Origin: Chitinimonas koreensis | Lineage (GTDB): Bacteria; Pseudomonadota; Gammaproteobacteria; Burkholderiales; Chitinimonadaceae | NCBI RefSeq assembly: GCF_014353015.1 | Contig: NZ_CP060704.1 | Span: 2,443,001-2,507,000, forward strand | DNA: 64,000 bases | Direction of reading: 5' to 3' | Shown here: in pieces, positions 1 to 9,581 of the stretch | Layout: each line of letters begins with the position of its first letter | Position numbering within the stretch: the first letter of the stretch is position 1 | Notes under the pieces: model-generated | The model's database searches: none | Told to the model about the DNA's origin: nothing | What the model saw: only the letters and a program-made list of their open reading frames with translations | Translations under genes and position numbers: made by a program

Positions 1-419
1 GCTGGCGCCGCCGAGCCAGGACCTGAGCAGGCCCTGGTTGCCGAACAGGTAGACCAGCGAGATCGCCGGCAGCAGCGAGGGAGCCAGCAGCGGCGCCAGC
101 GCCAGCGTGCGCAGCAGCGGCCTGGCGCGCACGCGCGAGCGGGTCAGCGCGAAGGCGTACAGCAGCGCCGGCGGCAGCACCAGCGCGGTGGTGGCGAGCG
201 CCAGGCCCAGGCTGTTGAGCGTGGCGTCGACCAGCCTCGGCTCGGCCAGCAGCGCCGCGGCCTGGCCCAGTCCGCCGGGGCCGTCGACCGCCTTGAGCAG
301 GATGCTGGCCAGCGGCCAGGCGACGAAGACCAGCAGCAAGGCGGCCGCCAGCCAGGCCAGCGCCCGGGCCGGGCGCTGGTCGGCGGCCAGCGCGGCCGGG
401 CGGTGCAGCGCCAGCGTGC

Positions 420-423
<4 letters not shown>
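1..423 (-). CDS. ABC transporter permease, 2-aminoethylphosphonate type (partial, N-terminal 141 residues)
   Basis: Inner-membrane channel subunit of an ABC importer. The ATG at 423 overlaps the TGA of the upstream ATPase gene by 4 bp (ATGA), so the two are translationally coupled. The visible 141 residues show a first hydrophobic segment at about 23-42, a second at about 70-95, and the motif YLFGNQGLL near the end, which recalls the putative aminoethylphosphonate permease family (PhnU2-like, usually over 500 aa with fused membrane halves). The frame is open to the window edge, so most of the protein lies outside. The substrate is inferred from the neighbouring PhnS2-like binding protein and HD-domain phosphonate oxygenase; an iron(III) or polyamine type permease is the alternative. 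Confidence 0.85.
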
Positions 424-1529
<1,106 letters not shown>

Positions 1530-1583
1530 GTGGCGGTGGTCCGCATGGTTGGAGTGAGCGGGGGCATCGTCGCGGCCGGTGTC

Positions 1584-1653
1584 GTAGGAGCGGCTTCCGC
1601 CGCGAAGGGCCGGCCGTGCCGATCCGCCGGTTCGCGGCCGAAGCCGCTCCTAC
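1584..1653. repeat. REP-like inverted repeat (family A, copy 1)
   Basis: Imperfect inverted repeat whose arms read GTAGGAGCGGCTTC... and ...GAAGCCGCTCCTAC, separated by about 25 bp. Further copies are at 9582-9685 and 16458-16526. It lies between two genes of the phosphonate operon, and the TAG stop of the HD-domain gene (complement 1650-1652) is part of the conserved outer arm. The transcript would fold into a long GC-rich hairpin that could protect or attenuate mRNA. Confidence 0.85.
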
Positions 1654-2249
1654 ATGGGGCGATCGGCATCGCCGGCTCCGGGTGTGTCGGCGTTGCCGGC
1701 CGTTGTCGCCGCCAGGCGTTCGAGCAGCGGCAGGTAGGCGTCGAGATCGGCGACGACCAGGCCGGCCACCTTGGCCGCGTCGTCGCAGCGCCGCAGCGCG
1801 ATCGCCGCGGCGGCATGCGGCCGGGCCAGGAAGGCAGCGGCCTCGTCTTCGCTCATCGGTCCGCCCTGCAGCGCCAGGCTCGCCTGCGAGGCCGGCGACA
1901 GCGCCGCGCGGTAGCCCGGCTCGGCCCGGCACAGGTAGCGCTTGGCCGCCACGTGCAGGCCGATCGGCTCGACCACCGCCTCGCCGAACAGGCCGCGCAG
2001 GAAGGGTAGTGCGCGGTACTGGTGCAGGTCGTCGTCGCCGTTCGCCAGCGCGTCGTCGGACTGCTCGCTCAGCAGGTGGCCGAGGTCGTGCAGCAGGCAG
2101 GCGGCCACCAGCGCGTCGGGCAGGCCGGCGGCGCGGGCGAAGTGGGCGGCCTGCAGCGCATGCGCGCGCTGGCTGACCGCCTCGCCGCCGTAGAGCCGGC
2201 GGCCGGCGCCGGCGTACAGCGCGACGAGGTCGGGGAGGGTGAGGGCCAT
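1650..2249 (-). CDS. HD-domain phosphonate oxygenase, PhnZ-like
   Basis: A 199-aa HD-superfamily protein of the 'phosphonate degradation HD-domain oxygenase' type. PhnZ is a mixed-valent diiron oxygenase that cleaves 2-amino-1-hydroxyethylphosphonate to glycine and phosphate. Visible metal and substrate residues are Y20 and E23 (the Y-x-x-E pair seen in PhnZ), H30, HD at 54-55, H58, H76, H99 and K103. It sits between the binding protein and ATPase genes of an aminoethylphosphonate importer, which supports the role. The partner hydroxylase PhnY is not in this window and might lie to the left. The stop codon is inside a REP element. Exact substrate is inferred, not shown. Confidence 0.85.
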   Translation of the reverse strand: MALTLPDLVALYAGAGRRLYGGEAVSQRAHALQAAHFARAAGLPDALVAACLLHDLGHLLSEQSDDALANGDDDLHQYRALPFLRGLFGEAVVEPIGLHVAAKRYLCRAEPGYRAALSPASQASLALQGGPMSEDEAAAFLARPHAAAAIALRRCDDAAKVAGLVVADLDAYLPLLERLAATTAGNADTPGAGDADRPM

Positions 2250-2303
2250 GGTGGTCGGTGCGCCGTTGCGGCGATGTGCTCGTCCATGCAGAAAGAAACC
2301 GCT

Positions 2304-2396
2304 TTACCGCGGAGGACGCAGAGGACGTGGAGTAGGAAGGGCCAAAGCCAAGGCGTTACAGCCTTTCCTCTGCGTCCTCGGCGTCCTCTGCGGTAA
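2304..2396. repeat. GAGGACG-type inverted repeat (family B, copy 1)
   Basis: Two arms of about 24 bp face each other: the left contains CGCGGAGGACGCAGAGGACG and the right its near-perfect reverse complement ending in CTCTGCGGTAA. A related element is at 22635-22758. It fills most of the 167-bp gap between the binding protein and HD oxygenase genes, so the operon mRNA would carry a strong stem-loop here. This kind of intergenic repeat is common in proteobacteria; no gene is present in it. Confidence 0.8.
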
Positions 2397-2416
2397 GAAC
2401 GCCGTAGACGCCGTGC

Positions 2417-3424
2417 TTACTTCTTCGGCTCCGACTTGCCGTCATAGCGCCGTGTCCATTCGGCCAGGATGCGTTCGCGGTTGGCCGCGGCCCACTTCAG
2501 GTCCTGCTTGACCAGCAGCTGCTCGTAGTTGGCCGGGATATGGGCGTTGGGCTTGGCCACGCCGGGATAGGCGACGATGGCGAAGTTCTTCTCGTACAGC
2601 TCGTTGGCCTGCTTCGACGCCGACCAGTCGGCCAGCTTCCTGGCCGCCTCGAGGTTCTTGCTGCCCTTCATCACCGCGGTGGCCTCGACGTCCCAGCCCA
2701 GGCCTTCCCTGGGGAACACCAGGTCGATCGGTGCGCCCTCGTTCTTGAGCTTGGCGCCGCGGTATTCGAAGGCGATGCCGACCGGGAATTCGCCGGCGGC
2801 CGCCTGCTTGCACGGCTTGGAGCCCGAGTGGGTGTACTGGGCGATGTTGTCGTGCAGCTTGTCCATATAGGCCCAGCCGTCCTTCTCGCCGAAGGTCTGC
2901 AGCCAGGCGCTGACGTCGAAGTAGCCGGTGCCGGACGAGGCCGGGTTCGGCATCACGATGCGGCCCTTGTATTCGGGCTTGAGCAGGTCGCGCCAGCTCT
3001 CGGGCTTCTTGATGCCGAGCTTGGCGGCCTCGACGGTGTTGAAGCAGATGGTTGCGCCCCACACGTCCATGCCGACCCAGGCCGGCGGATTGGCGCTGTC
3101 GACGTAGCGCGGCGCGAGCTTGTCGACCCCCTTGGGCGCGTAGGGCAGCAGCATGCCTTCCTTGTCGAGCAGCAGCAGCGAGCTGGCGGCCACGCCCATC
3201 ACCACGTCGGCCTGCGGCGCGGCCTTCTCGGCCAGCAGCTTGGCGGTGACGATGCCGGTCGAGTCGCGCACCCAGCGGATCTTCACGTCGGGATGCTCGG
3301 CTTCGAAGCCGGCCTGGTAGGCCTTGAGCTGGTCGGCCTCGAGCGCGGTGTAGACGGTCAGCGTGGTCTCGGCACGGGCGGCGCCGGCGGCGAGCAGGGC
3401 GGCGCACAGCGCGGCCAGCGGCAT
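2417..3424 (-). CDS. 2-aminoethylphosphonate ABC transporter substrate-binding protein (PhnS2-like)
   Basis: Periplasmic solute-binding protein, 335 aa from the ATG at 3424, first gene of the operon. A hydrophobic stretch ending in ALLAAGAARA precedes TTLTVYTALE, typical of the iron/phosphonate cluster D binding proteins, with later motifs SSGTGYFDV and AIVAYPGVAKPN. The start is odd: at 3444 an ATG with GGAG six bases upstream opens a frame that stops after five codons, and one added base in the GGGG run at 3430-3433 would join it to this gene and give a signal peptide with a basic N-terminus. A one-base deletion in the data is therefore likely and the true start is probably 3444. Confidence 0.88.
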   Translation of the reverse strand: MPLAALCAALLAAGAARAETTLTVYTALEADQLKAYQAGFEAEHPDVKIRWVRDSTGIVTAKLLAEKAAPQADVVMGVAASSLLLLDKEGMLLPYAPKGVDKLAPRYVDSANPPAWVGMDVWGATICFNTVEAAKLGIKKPESWRDLLKPEYKGRIVMPNPASSGTGYFDVSAWLQTFGEKDGWAYMDKLHDNIAQYTHSGSKPCKQAAAGEFPVGIAFEYRGAKLKNEGAPIDLVFPREGLGWDVEATAVMKGSKNLEAARKLADWSASKQANELYEKNFAIVAYPGVAKPNAHIPANYEQLLVKQDLKWAAANRERILAEWTRRYDGKSEPKK

Positions 3425-3444
3425 GGTCAGGGGCGGACGGACAT

Positions 3445-3985
3445 CGGGGGCTCCTCGGGAGTGGGATGGCTCGCGGTCGCATTCGACCGGCTGGCCGCAC
3501 TCTAGGGGAGGCGTATTACCTCGTTGTGACGTCTAGATGACTTGGGGTTTTCGAGCGGAGATCGGCTTCCAAGGGCGCTTGGGCGGCCCTCCTGGCCGTG
3601 TTGCAGTGCACGATCGATGGCCGCCGCGCGGCGAGCGGGGGCGCATCGGCGGCGATGGCCCGCCCGCTGGCGGAAAATCCCGCCCTGCCGGCCGGAGCGA
3701 GGCGGGTACAGTGTTGCGCGGATGCCGACGGCGGTGCTTCGAACACTGCGCGAGCCCGGTTCGGACCGCTCCCCGGCCATGCCGCGCAATCCAGCTGGCA
3801 TGCTGCATTGCAGCGAAAATCGGGGCGGAAAATCGCCCCGATGCTGGCGTATAACAACATGTCGCTTTTTGGCAATCGCAGCGACGCTGACGCGGGCTTA
3901 CAATCGGCCCCGGTTCCGGTTCTTCGACTGGCCACAAGCTGGCCTCGCCCGGCCCGTACGCATCCATAACGAGGAGTATTTGCTG
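3445..3985. other. Divergent intergenic region between phosphonate and arginine transport operons
   Basis: About 540 bp between divergently transcribed operons. No convincing gene: the open frames here have no ribosome-binding site, no recognisable protein and codon use typical of antisense GC-rich DNA. It must hold both promoters and probably the ArgR (AraC-type) operator for aotJ. A TACAAT hexamer at 3899-3904 and TATAAC at 3850-3855 are possible -10 boxes, but neither has a good -35 at 17 bp, so I do not call one. Confidence 0.6.
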
Positions 3986-4762
3986 ATGAAGAAAACCGTT
4001 CTGCTGGGCGCCATCGCCCTGGCGATGTCCGTAGCCGCCTCGGCCAAGGACTGGAAGGAAGTCCGCGTTGCCATCGATGCGACTTACAAGCCCTTCACCT
4101 ACAAGACGCCCGACGGCAAGCCCACCGGCTTCGACGTGGACATCGCCAACGCGCTGTGCGCCGAGATCAAGGCCAAGTGCGTGTTCGTCGAGCAGGCCTG
4201 GGACGGCATGATCCCCGGCCTCAACGCCAAGAAGTACGACGCCATCATCTCCTCGATGTCGATCACCGACGAGCGCAAGAAGTCGGTCGACTTCACCGAC
4301 AAGTACTACAACACCCCGTCGCGCGTGGTGGTGAAGCTCGACAAGAAGGTCGACGGCACGCCCGCCAGCCTCAAGGGCCTGAAGATCGGCGTGCTCAAGG
4401 GCTCGACCCAGGAGAAGTACGCCAAGGGCGAACTCGAGTCGTCCGGCGTGAACGTGGTGCCGTACGAAGCGCAGGACCAGGTCTACCTCGACATCAAGGC
4501 CGGCCGTCTCGACGGCACCGTGGCCGACACGGTCGAAGTCTACGAAGGCTTCCTCAAGACTCCGGACGGCAAGGGCTACGGCTTCGTCGGCCCGGTGCTG
4601 AACCAGCCCAAGTACTTCGGCATCGGCGCCGGCGTCGCGATCCGCAAGAGCGACACCGACCTGCGCGACAAGCTGAACGCCGCCATCAAGGCCATCCGCG
4701 GCAACGGCGTGTACAAGAAGATCAACGACAAGTACTTCAACTTCGACGCCTACGGCGCCTAA
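3986..4762 (+). CDS. aotJ: Arginine/ornithine periplasmic binding protein (AotJ/ArgT family)
   Basis: Periplasmic receptor for cationic amino acids, 258 aa. The ATG at 3986 has GAGGAG nine bases upstream; longer in-frame starts lack this. A signal peptide (MKKTVLLG... to ASAKD) is followed by a family 3 binding fold: YKPFTYKTPDGKPTGFDVDI, then AWDGMIPGL and SSMSITDERKK, and the second-lobe motif GVLKGSTQ. These match lysine/arginine/ornithine-binding proteins. It is the first gene of aotJQMOP-argR, the same order known in Pseudomonas aeruginosa, directly upstream of arginine catabolism genes. A hairpin-T terminator right after it would let it be made in excess over the membrane subunits. Confidence 0.92.
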   Translation: MKKTVLLGAIALAMSVAASAKDWKEVRVAIDATYKPFTYKTPDGKPTGFDVDIANALCAEIKAKCVFVEQAWDGMIPGLNAKKYDAIISSMSITDERKKSVDFTDKYYNTPSRVVVKLDKKVDGTPASLKGLKIGVLKGSTQEKYAKGELESSGVNVVPYEAQDQVYLDIKAGRLDGTVADTVEVYEGFLKTPDGKGYGFVGPVLNQPKYFGIGAGVAIRKSDTDLRDKLNAAIKAIRGNGVYKKINDKYFNFDAYGA

Positions 4763-4784
4763 TACCTTAGGCTGTCCGACCCGA

Positions 4785-4822
4785 GGCGGTGCGATCAGCG
4801 ACCGGATCGCGCCGCCTTTTTC
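4785..4822 (+). terminator. Rho-independent terminator/attenuator after aotJ
   Basis: Stem GGCGGTGCGATC pairs with GATCGCGCCGCC (one G-U) across an 8-base loop, followed by TTTTT. It lies 22 bp after the aotJ stop and 98 bp before the permease gene of the same transporter. Partial read-through would explain high receptor to permease ratio, a known pattern in amino acid ABC operons. Confidence 0.8.
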
Positions 4823-4919
4823 GTTTCAGGGCCGCTGCCGGCGGCCATCCATAAGCCGGGACCTGCGCTACGCTTGATGCGTGCGGTACCACCCGGTCCG
4901 TGTCTACCACGGAGACGAC

Positions 4920-5621
4920 ATGCAAGACTACATCTTCAATATCCTGCAGGGCTCGGTGATGACCCTCGAGGTGGCGCTCGGTTCGCTGCTCGTGGCGGTC
5001 GTGCTGGGTCTCTTGGGCGCGGTGGCGAAGCTGTCGCCGAACCGCCTCCTGTCCTTCGTCGCGACCGGCTATTCGACCGTGATCCGCGGCATTCCCGATC
5101 TCGTGCTGATGCTGCTGATCTTCTACGGCGGCCAGATCGGCCTCAACCACGTGCTCGAGGCCTTCGGCTACGAGGAATACGTCGAGATCAACCCGTTCGT
5201 CGCCGGCGTGCTGACCATCGGTTTCATCTACGGCGCCTACATGACCGAGACCTTCCGCGGCGCCATCATCGCGATCCCCAAGGGGCAGATGGAAGCCGGC
5301 TACGCCTTCGGCATGAGCAAGCCGCGGGTGTTCTTCCGCATCACCGTGCCGCAGATGATCCGCTTCGCGCTGCCGGGCTTCACCAACAACTGGCTGGTGC
5401 TGATCAAGGCCACCGCGCTGGTTTCCATCCTTGGCCTGCCCGACATGACCATGCTGGCCAAGCAGGCCGCCTCGGCCGCCCGTTCGCTCACGCCGATGGC
5501 CCCGATGCTGTTCTTCCTGTTCACCGGCGGCATCTACCTCGTCTTCACCACCATCTCGCTGGTGGCGCTCAAGCAACTCGACCGCAAGTTCTCGATGGGC
5601 GTGCGCAGGGGAGAATTCTGA
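4920..5621 (+). CDS. aotQ: Arginine/ornithine ABC transporter permease AotQ (HisQ-like)
   Basis: Inner-membrane subunit, 233 aa, of the HisQM/ArtQM family. The start at 4920 (MQDYIFNILQG) has GGAGACG upstream; earlier in-frame codons would add an unlikely leader. Five hydrophobic spans are visible, with the EAA-like loop GYAFGMSKPRVFFRITVPQ that contacts the ATPase, and the N-terminal motif GSVMTLEVAL. The stop TGA overlaps the next ATG by one base (TGATG), so aotQ and aotM are coupled and should form the heterodimeric channel for cationic amino acids. Confidence 0.93.
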   Translation: MQDYIFNILQGSVMTLEVALGSLLVAVVLGLLGAVAKLSPNRLLSFVATGYSTVIRGIPDLVLMLLIFYGGQIGLNHVLEAFGYEEYVEINPFVAGVLTIGFIYGAYMTETFRGAIIAIPKGQMEAGYAFGMSKPRVFFRITVPQMIRFALPGFTNNWLVLIKATALVSILGLPDMTMLAKQAASAARSLTPMAPMLFFLFTGGIYLVFTTISLVALKQLDRKFSMGVRRGEF

Positions 5622-6334
5622 TGCAGTTCGACGTCATCCTCGAACCCGCGGTACTCAAGCTGTTCGGCAAGGGCATCGTCACCGCGCTGGAACTGCTGAT
5701 CATCTCGCTGGCGGTCGGCGGCTTCCTGGCGCTGCCGCTGGCCATCATGCGCGTCTCGCGCAACAAGTTCGTCTCGCTGCCGGTATGGCTCTACACCTAC
5801 GTGATGCGCGGCACGCCGATGCTGGTGCAGGTCTACCTGATCTACTACGGCGTGGCCCAGCTCGAATGGGTGCAGCAGCACTGGGACACGGTCTGGCCGT
5901 GGACCTACTTCAAGGAGCCGATGTTCTGCGCGGCGTTCGCCTTCGCGCTCAATACCTGCGCCTACACCACCGAAATGCTGGCCGGCGCGATCCGCGAGAC
6001 CAACTACGGCGAGATCGAGGCGGCCAAGGCGATGGGCATGAGCAAGTGGCAGGCGATGCGCCGCATCATCCTGCCCTCGGCGATGCGCCGCACGCTGCCG
6101 TCCTACAGCAACGAGGTGATCATGATGCTGCACGGCACCTCGCTGGCCAGCACGGTGCCGGCGCTGCTCGACATCACCGGCGCGGCGCGCTCGGTCTACT
6201 CGGACTACTACCTGCCGTTCGAGGCCTTCATCACCGCCGGCCTGATCTACATGGTGCTGACCTTCAGCCTGGTCGGGCTGTTCAAGCTGGCCGAGAAGCG
6301 CTGGCTGGCCTATCTGCAGCCTCGCAAACATTGA
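5621..6334 (+). CDS. aotM: Arginine/ornithine ABC transporter permease AotM (HisM-like)
   Basis: Second channel subunit, 237 aa, HisM/ArtM type. It starts in the stop codon of aotQ. Hydrophobic spans occur at about 20-42, 55-80, 100-120, 155-175 and 200-225. MRGTPMLVQVYLIYYG is a hallmark of HisM-like permeases, and EAAKAMGMSKWQAMRRIILP is the conserved EAA loop for docking to the AotP ATPase. It is followed by a 232-bp gap before aotO that has a hairpin but no T-run. Confidence 0.93.
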   Translation: MQFDVILEPAVLKLFGKGIVTALELLIISLAVGGFLALPLAIMRVSRNKFVSLPVWLYTYVMRGTPMLVQVYLIYYGVAQLEWVQQHWDTVWPWTYFKEPMFCAAFAFALNTCAYTTEMLAGAIRETNYGEIEAAKAMGMSKWQAMRRIILPSAMRRTLPSYSNEVIMMLHGTSLASTVPALLDITGAARSVYSDYYLPFEAFITAGLIYMVLTFSLVGLFKLAEKRWLAYLQPRKH

Positions 6335-6477
6335 GGCCGACATGAAGCGAAATGTCATCGCAACAGGTCGACTCGCGGCGCAGGCGCCCGGCATAGCCGT
6401 GCGCTTGCGGGCAGTACCGGCTGAAACGTCGGCCTCCCTTGATTTATTCCAACTCCCCCGCCCTCGCCGCCCCGGGT

Positions 6478-6504
6478 CCCCGTAAAGTCGAAGACTTTAT
6501 GGGG
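6478..6504 (+). promoter_or_regulatory. Perfect hairpin upstream of aotO
   Basis: CCCCGTAAAGTC and GACTTTATGGGG pair (one G-U) around a GAA loop. There is no following T-tract, so it is not a standard terminator. It sits 63 bp before the aotO start in the only sizeable gap between membrane and later genes of the transporter operon. An mRNA-processing or stability role is possible; function unproven. Confidence 0.5.
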
Positions 6505-6566
6505 TGGATCAAGAGGGAGCCTCGCGGCGCTCGGGTGTGGACGTTACAACGGGAAGTGAGGCGAGC

Positions 6567-7685
6567 ATGAGGATCGAACGACATCGCCTGCTGAGCTCGA
6601 GCCTGGGCACTGCGCGCGAACTGGTCAGCCTGCACTACGGTACGCCGGGCCAGGGCGAGAAGGTCTACCTGCAGGCCAGCCTGCACGCCGACGAGCTGCC
6701 CGGCATGCTGGTGCTGCACCACCTGCGCCGCCTGGTGGCGGCGGCCGAGGCGCGCGGCGAAGTGCGCGGCGAGATCGTCATGGTGCCGGTGGCCAACCCG
6801 GTCGGCCTCGCCCAGAACCTGATGCAGGCGCAGATGGGACGCTTCGAGTTCTCCAGCGCCGAGAACTTCAACCGCCACTATCCGGACTTCCTGGCGCTGA
6901 TCGGTGCCGACATCGAAAACCGGCTCGGCGTCGACGAAGCCGCCAACAAGCGCGCCATCCGCGGCGCGATCGGCGCGGCGCTGGCCGCCATGCGGCCGGC
7001 CACCGAGCTGGCCTCGCTGCGCCATACGCTGGTCTCGCTGTCGTTCGATGCCGACGTGCTGCTGGACCTGCACTGCGACTACGAAGCGGTGATGCACGTC
7101 TACACCGAGACGCCCTACCTGGCGCAGGCCGAGCCGCTCTACCGCCACCTCGGCGCGCAGACCGTGCTGCTGGCGAAGGGCTCGGGCGGCGCTTCGTTCG
7201 ACGAGGCGCAGAGCGCGGTGTGGTGGCAACTGCAGGAGAAGTTCGGCGGCCGCTACCCGATCCCGCTGGCCTGCTTCTCGGCCACGGTCGAATTGCGCGG
7301 CCAGTCCGACGTCGACCACGAGCACGCGGCCGGCGATGCGGCGCGGCTGTACGCCTACCTGCAGCACCGCGGCGTCATCGCCGGCACGCCACCCGCGCTG
7401 CCGGCCGCGCTGTGCGAGCCGACCCCGCTCGCCGGTTCCGAGACGCTGCACGCGCCGCATGCCGGCGTGATCGCCTTCCTCAAGCGGGTCGGCGAACGGG
7501 TCGAGGCCGGCGAGGTGGTGGCCGAGATCGTCGATCCGCTCGAAGACCGCGTCACCGCGGTGCGCGCGACCGTCGCCGGGCTGCTCTATGCCCGCGAGAA
7601 CCGCCGCTACGCGGTGGCCGGCATGGACCTGTGCAAGGTGGCCGGCGCCGTCGCATTCCGCTCGGGCTATCTGCTGAGCGCATAG
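6567..7685 (+). CDS. aotO: Succinylglutamate desuccinylase/aspartoacylase-family protein (AotO-like)
   Basis: Zinc metallo-hydrolase fold of the M14-like AstE/AspA family, 372 aa. The start at 6567 follows GGGAAGTGAGG. Zinc ligands are suggested by LHADELPG (His and Glu of H-x-x-E) and DLHCDYE. The C-terminal 90 residues (HAPHAGVIAF onward) look like the barrel-sandwich domain of this family. It is not the pathway AstE, which is at 17077; Pseudomonas aot operons have a gene of this family in the same place, between the permease and ATPase genes. Its substrate is unknown; a role in releasing acylated arginine or ornithine derivatives is inference. Confidence 0.85.
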   Translation: MRIERHRLLSSSLGTARELVSLHYGTPGQGEKVYLQASLHADELPGMLVLHHLRRLVAAAEARGEVRGEIVMVPVANPVGLAQNLMQAQMGRFEFSSAENFNRHYPDFLALIGADIENRLGVDEAANKRAIRGAIGAALAAMRPATELASLRHTLVSLSFDADVLLDLHCDYEAVMHVYTETPYLAQAEPLYRHLGAQTVLLAKGSGGASFDEAQSAVWWQLQEKFGGRYPIPLACFSATVELRGQSDVDHEHAAGDAARLYAYLQHRGVIAGTPPALPAALCEPTPLAGSETLHAPHAGVIAFLKRVGERVEAGEVVAEIVDPLEDRVTAVRATVAGLLYARENRRYAVAGMDLCKVAGAVAFRSGYLLSA

Positions 7686-7795
7686 ATCAATACGGCCGTT
7701 CCCTTGGCGGGGAAGGGCCACTGCCTGCGCCGACCCGGCAGGGGCCGGCGGCGCGATGCAGCCACCCGCTTCGGCGGGAACACATGGAGACAAGC

Positions 7796-8563
7796 GTGAG
7801 CAACAAGTTAACCGTCGAAGACCTGCACAAGAGCTACGGCAACCACGAAGTCCTCAAGGGCGTGTCGCTGACCGCCCACGCCGGCGACGTGATCAGCATC
7901 ATCGGCTCGTCGGGCTCGGGCAAGAGCACCTTCCTGCGCTGCATCAACATGCTCGAGCGGCCCAATGCCGGCCGCATCGTGGTGGCCGGCGAGGAGATGA
8001 AGCTGGTGCGCGCCAAGGACGGCATGTTCAAGGCCGCCGACGACAAGCAGCTGCAGAAGATGCGCGCCAAGCTGGCCATGGTGTTCCAGCACTTCAACCT
8101 GTGGGCGCACATGACGGTGCTGGAGAACATCATCGAGGCGCCGGTCAACGTGCTCGGCGTGCCCAAGGACAAGGCGGTCGCCAGCGCGCGCGTCTACCTT
8201 GACAAGGTCGGCCTCAAGAACGTCGAGGACAAGTACCCGGCCCACATGTCGGGCGGCCAGCAGCAGCGCGTGGCGATCGCCCGCGCGCTGGCGATGGAGC
8301 CCGAGGTGATGCTGTTCGACGAACCGACCTCGGCGCTCGACCCCGAGCTGGTCGGCGAAGTGCTGCGCGTGATGAAGAAGCTGGCCGAGGAAGGCCGCAC
8401 CATGGTGGTGGTGACCCACGAGATGGCCTTCGCGCGCGAGGTGTCCAACCACGTGATCTTCCTGCACCAGGGCCGCATCGAAGAGCAGGGCGATCCGAAG
8501 GTGGTGCTGACCAACCCGACCAGCGAGCGGCTCAAGCAATTCCTGTCGGGCAGCCTGAAGTAA
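7796..8563 (+). CDS. aotP: Arginine/ornithine ABC transporter ATPase AotP (HisP-like)
   Basis: Cytoplasmic ATPase, 255 aa, HisP/ArtP type. I choose GTG at 7796 because GGAG lies six bases upstream and the protein then begins MSNKLTVEDLHKSYG, matching HisP-like N-termini; the ATG at 7784 would overlap that ribosome-binding site. Walker A GSSGSGKST is at 37-45, the signature SGGQQ at 152-156 and Walker B VMLFDEP at 171-177. The insertion between Walker A and Q-loop (KDGMFKAADDKQLQ) is typical of HisP/AotP. It is followed 9 bp later by the regulator gene. Confidence 0.94.
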   Translation: MSNKLTVEDLHKSYGNHEVLKGVSLTAHAGDVISIIGSSGSGKSTFLRCINMLERPNAGRIVVAGEEMKLVRAKDGMFKAADDKQLQKMRAKLAMVFQHFNLWAHMTVLENIIEAPVNVLGVPKDKAVASARVYLDKVGLKNVEDKYPAHMSGGQQQRVAIARALAMEPEVMLFDEPTSALDPELVGEVLRVMKKLAEEGRTMVVVTHEMAFAREVSNHVIFLHQGRIEEQGDPKVVLTNPTSERLKQFLSGSLK

Positions 8564-8571
8564 GCGCCGGC

Positions 8572-9561
8572 ATGTTCCATGTCGCCGACCAGCCCGGCAC
8601 CCAGGAGATCGGCGTGCTGCTGCTGCCGGGCTTCGCGCCGGGCGAGTACGGCCTGCTGCTCGACTGCGTCGGCGAGCTCAACCGCCAGGCCGAGACCGCG
8701 CTCTACCGCGTGGTGCCGCTGTCGATCGACGGCGCGCCGGTGGCCTCGCGCTACGGTGTGCCGCAGCCGGTCGAGGGCGCCTTGCGGCCGCTGGCGCCGC
8801 CGCCGCTGCTGTTCGTCGCCGCGGCCGAGCCGCCGCGCGGCCTGACGCTGCAGGATCCGGTGGTCGCCGCGCTGGCGCTGGCCGGCCGCCAGCGCTGCCT
8901 GCTCGGCGGCTGGCACGCCGGGCCGTTCTGGCTGGCCGCCGCAGGGCTGCTCAACGGCTGCCGCGCCACGGTGCACTGGTCGCTGCTGGAGACCTTCAGC
9001 GACGGCCATCCGCTGATCATCGCCACCACCGCGCTGTTCGAAGTCGACAACGACCGCGCCACCTGCGGCGGCGGCGCCTCGGTGGCCGACCTGTTCCTGC
9101 ACCTGGCGGCACGCCAGCACGGCACCGAATTCGTCGCGCTGGCGGCCGAATACCTGTTGCTCGACCGCATCCGCGGCCGCGACGACCGCCAGCGCATCCC
9201 GCTGCGCAACCGCGTCGGCGCCACCCAGCCCAAGCTGGTGCAGGCGGTGCTGCTGATGGAAGCGAACCTGGAAGAGCCGCTGACCACCGACGAGATCGCC
9301 CAGCACGTCTGCGTCTCGCGCCGCCAGCTCGAGCGGCTGTTCAAGCAGCACCTGGACAGCGTGCCCTCGCAGTACTACCTCGAACTGCGGCTCAACCGCG
9401 CGCGCCAGATGCTGCGGCAGACCTCCAAGTCCATCATCCAGATCGGCCTGTCCTGCGGCTTTTCGAGCGGGCCGCATTTTTCCAGCGCCTACCGCAATCA
9501 CTTCGGCCTGACGCCGCGCGACGACCGCCAGCGCGGCGCGGTGCAGGGCGGCGCGGCCTGA
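8572..9561 (+). CDS. argR: AraC-family transcriptional regulator of arginine catabolism (ArgR of Pseudomonas type)
   Basis: GlxA-like AraC/XylS regulator, 329 aa. The N-terminal 190 residues have a DJ-1/PfpI-like fold (IGVLLLPGF, LLGGWHAGPFWLAAAGLLNG, ATVHW) and the last 100 carry two helix-turn-helix motifs (TTDEIAQHVCVSRRQLERLF, then ISIIQ-like IIQIGLSCGFSSGPHFS). Position at the end of aotJQMOP, nine bases after aotP and upstream of the aru/ast operon, matches the AraC-type ArgR of Pseudomonas, which activates both operons with arginine. It is unrelated to the E. coli ArgR repressor. Target sites were not identified by eye. Confidence 0.88.
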   Translation: MFHVADQPGTQEIGVLLLPGFAPGEYGLLLDCVGELNRQAETALYRVVPLSIDGAPVASRYGVPQPVEGALRPLAPPPLLFVAAAEPPRGLTLQDPVVAALALAGRQRCLLGGWHAGPFWLAAAGLLNGCRATVHWSLLETFSDGHPLIIATTALFEVDNDRATCGGGASVADLFLHLAARQHGTEFVALAAEYLLLDRIRGRDDRQRIPLRNRVGATQPKLVQAVLLMEANLEEPLTTDEIAQHVCVSRRQLERLFKQHLDSVPSQYYLELRLNRARQMLRQTSKSIIQIGLSCGFSSGPHFSSAYRNHFGLTPRDDRQRGAVQGGAA

Positions 9562-9581
9562 CCGCGCAGAATCTCTTCCTA

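Noticed and set aside
3533..3969. Several 100-145 codon frames in the divergent intergenic region
   Set aside because: All are Arg/Pro/Ala-rich and overlap each other on both strands; the region is better read as promoter DNA.
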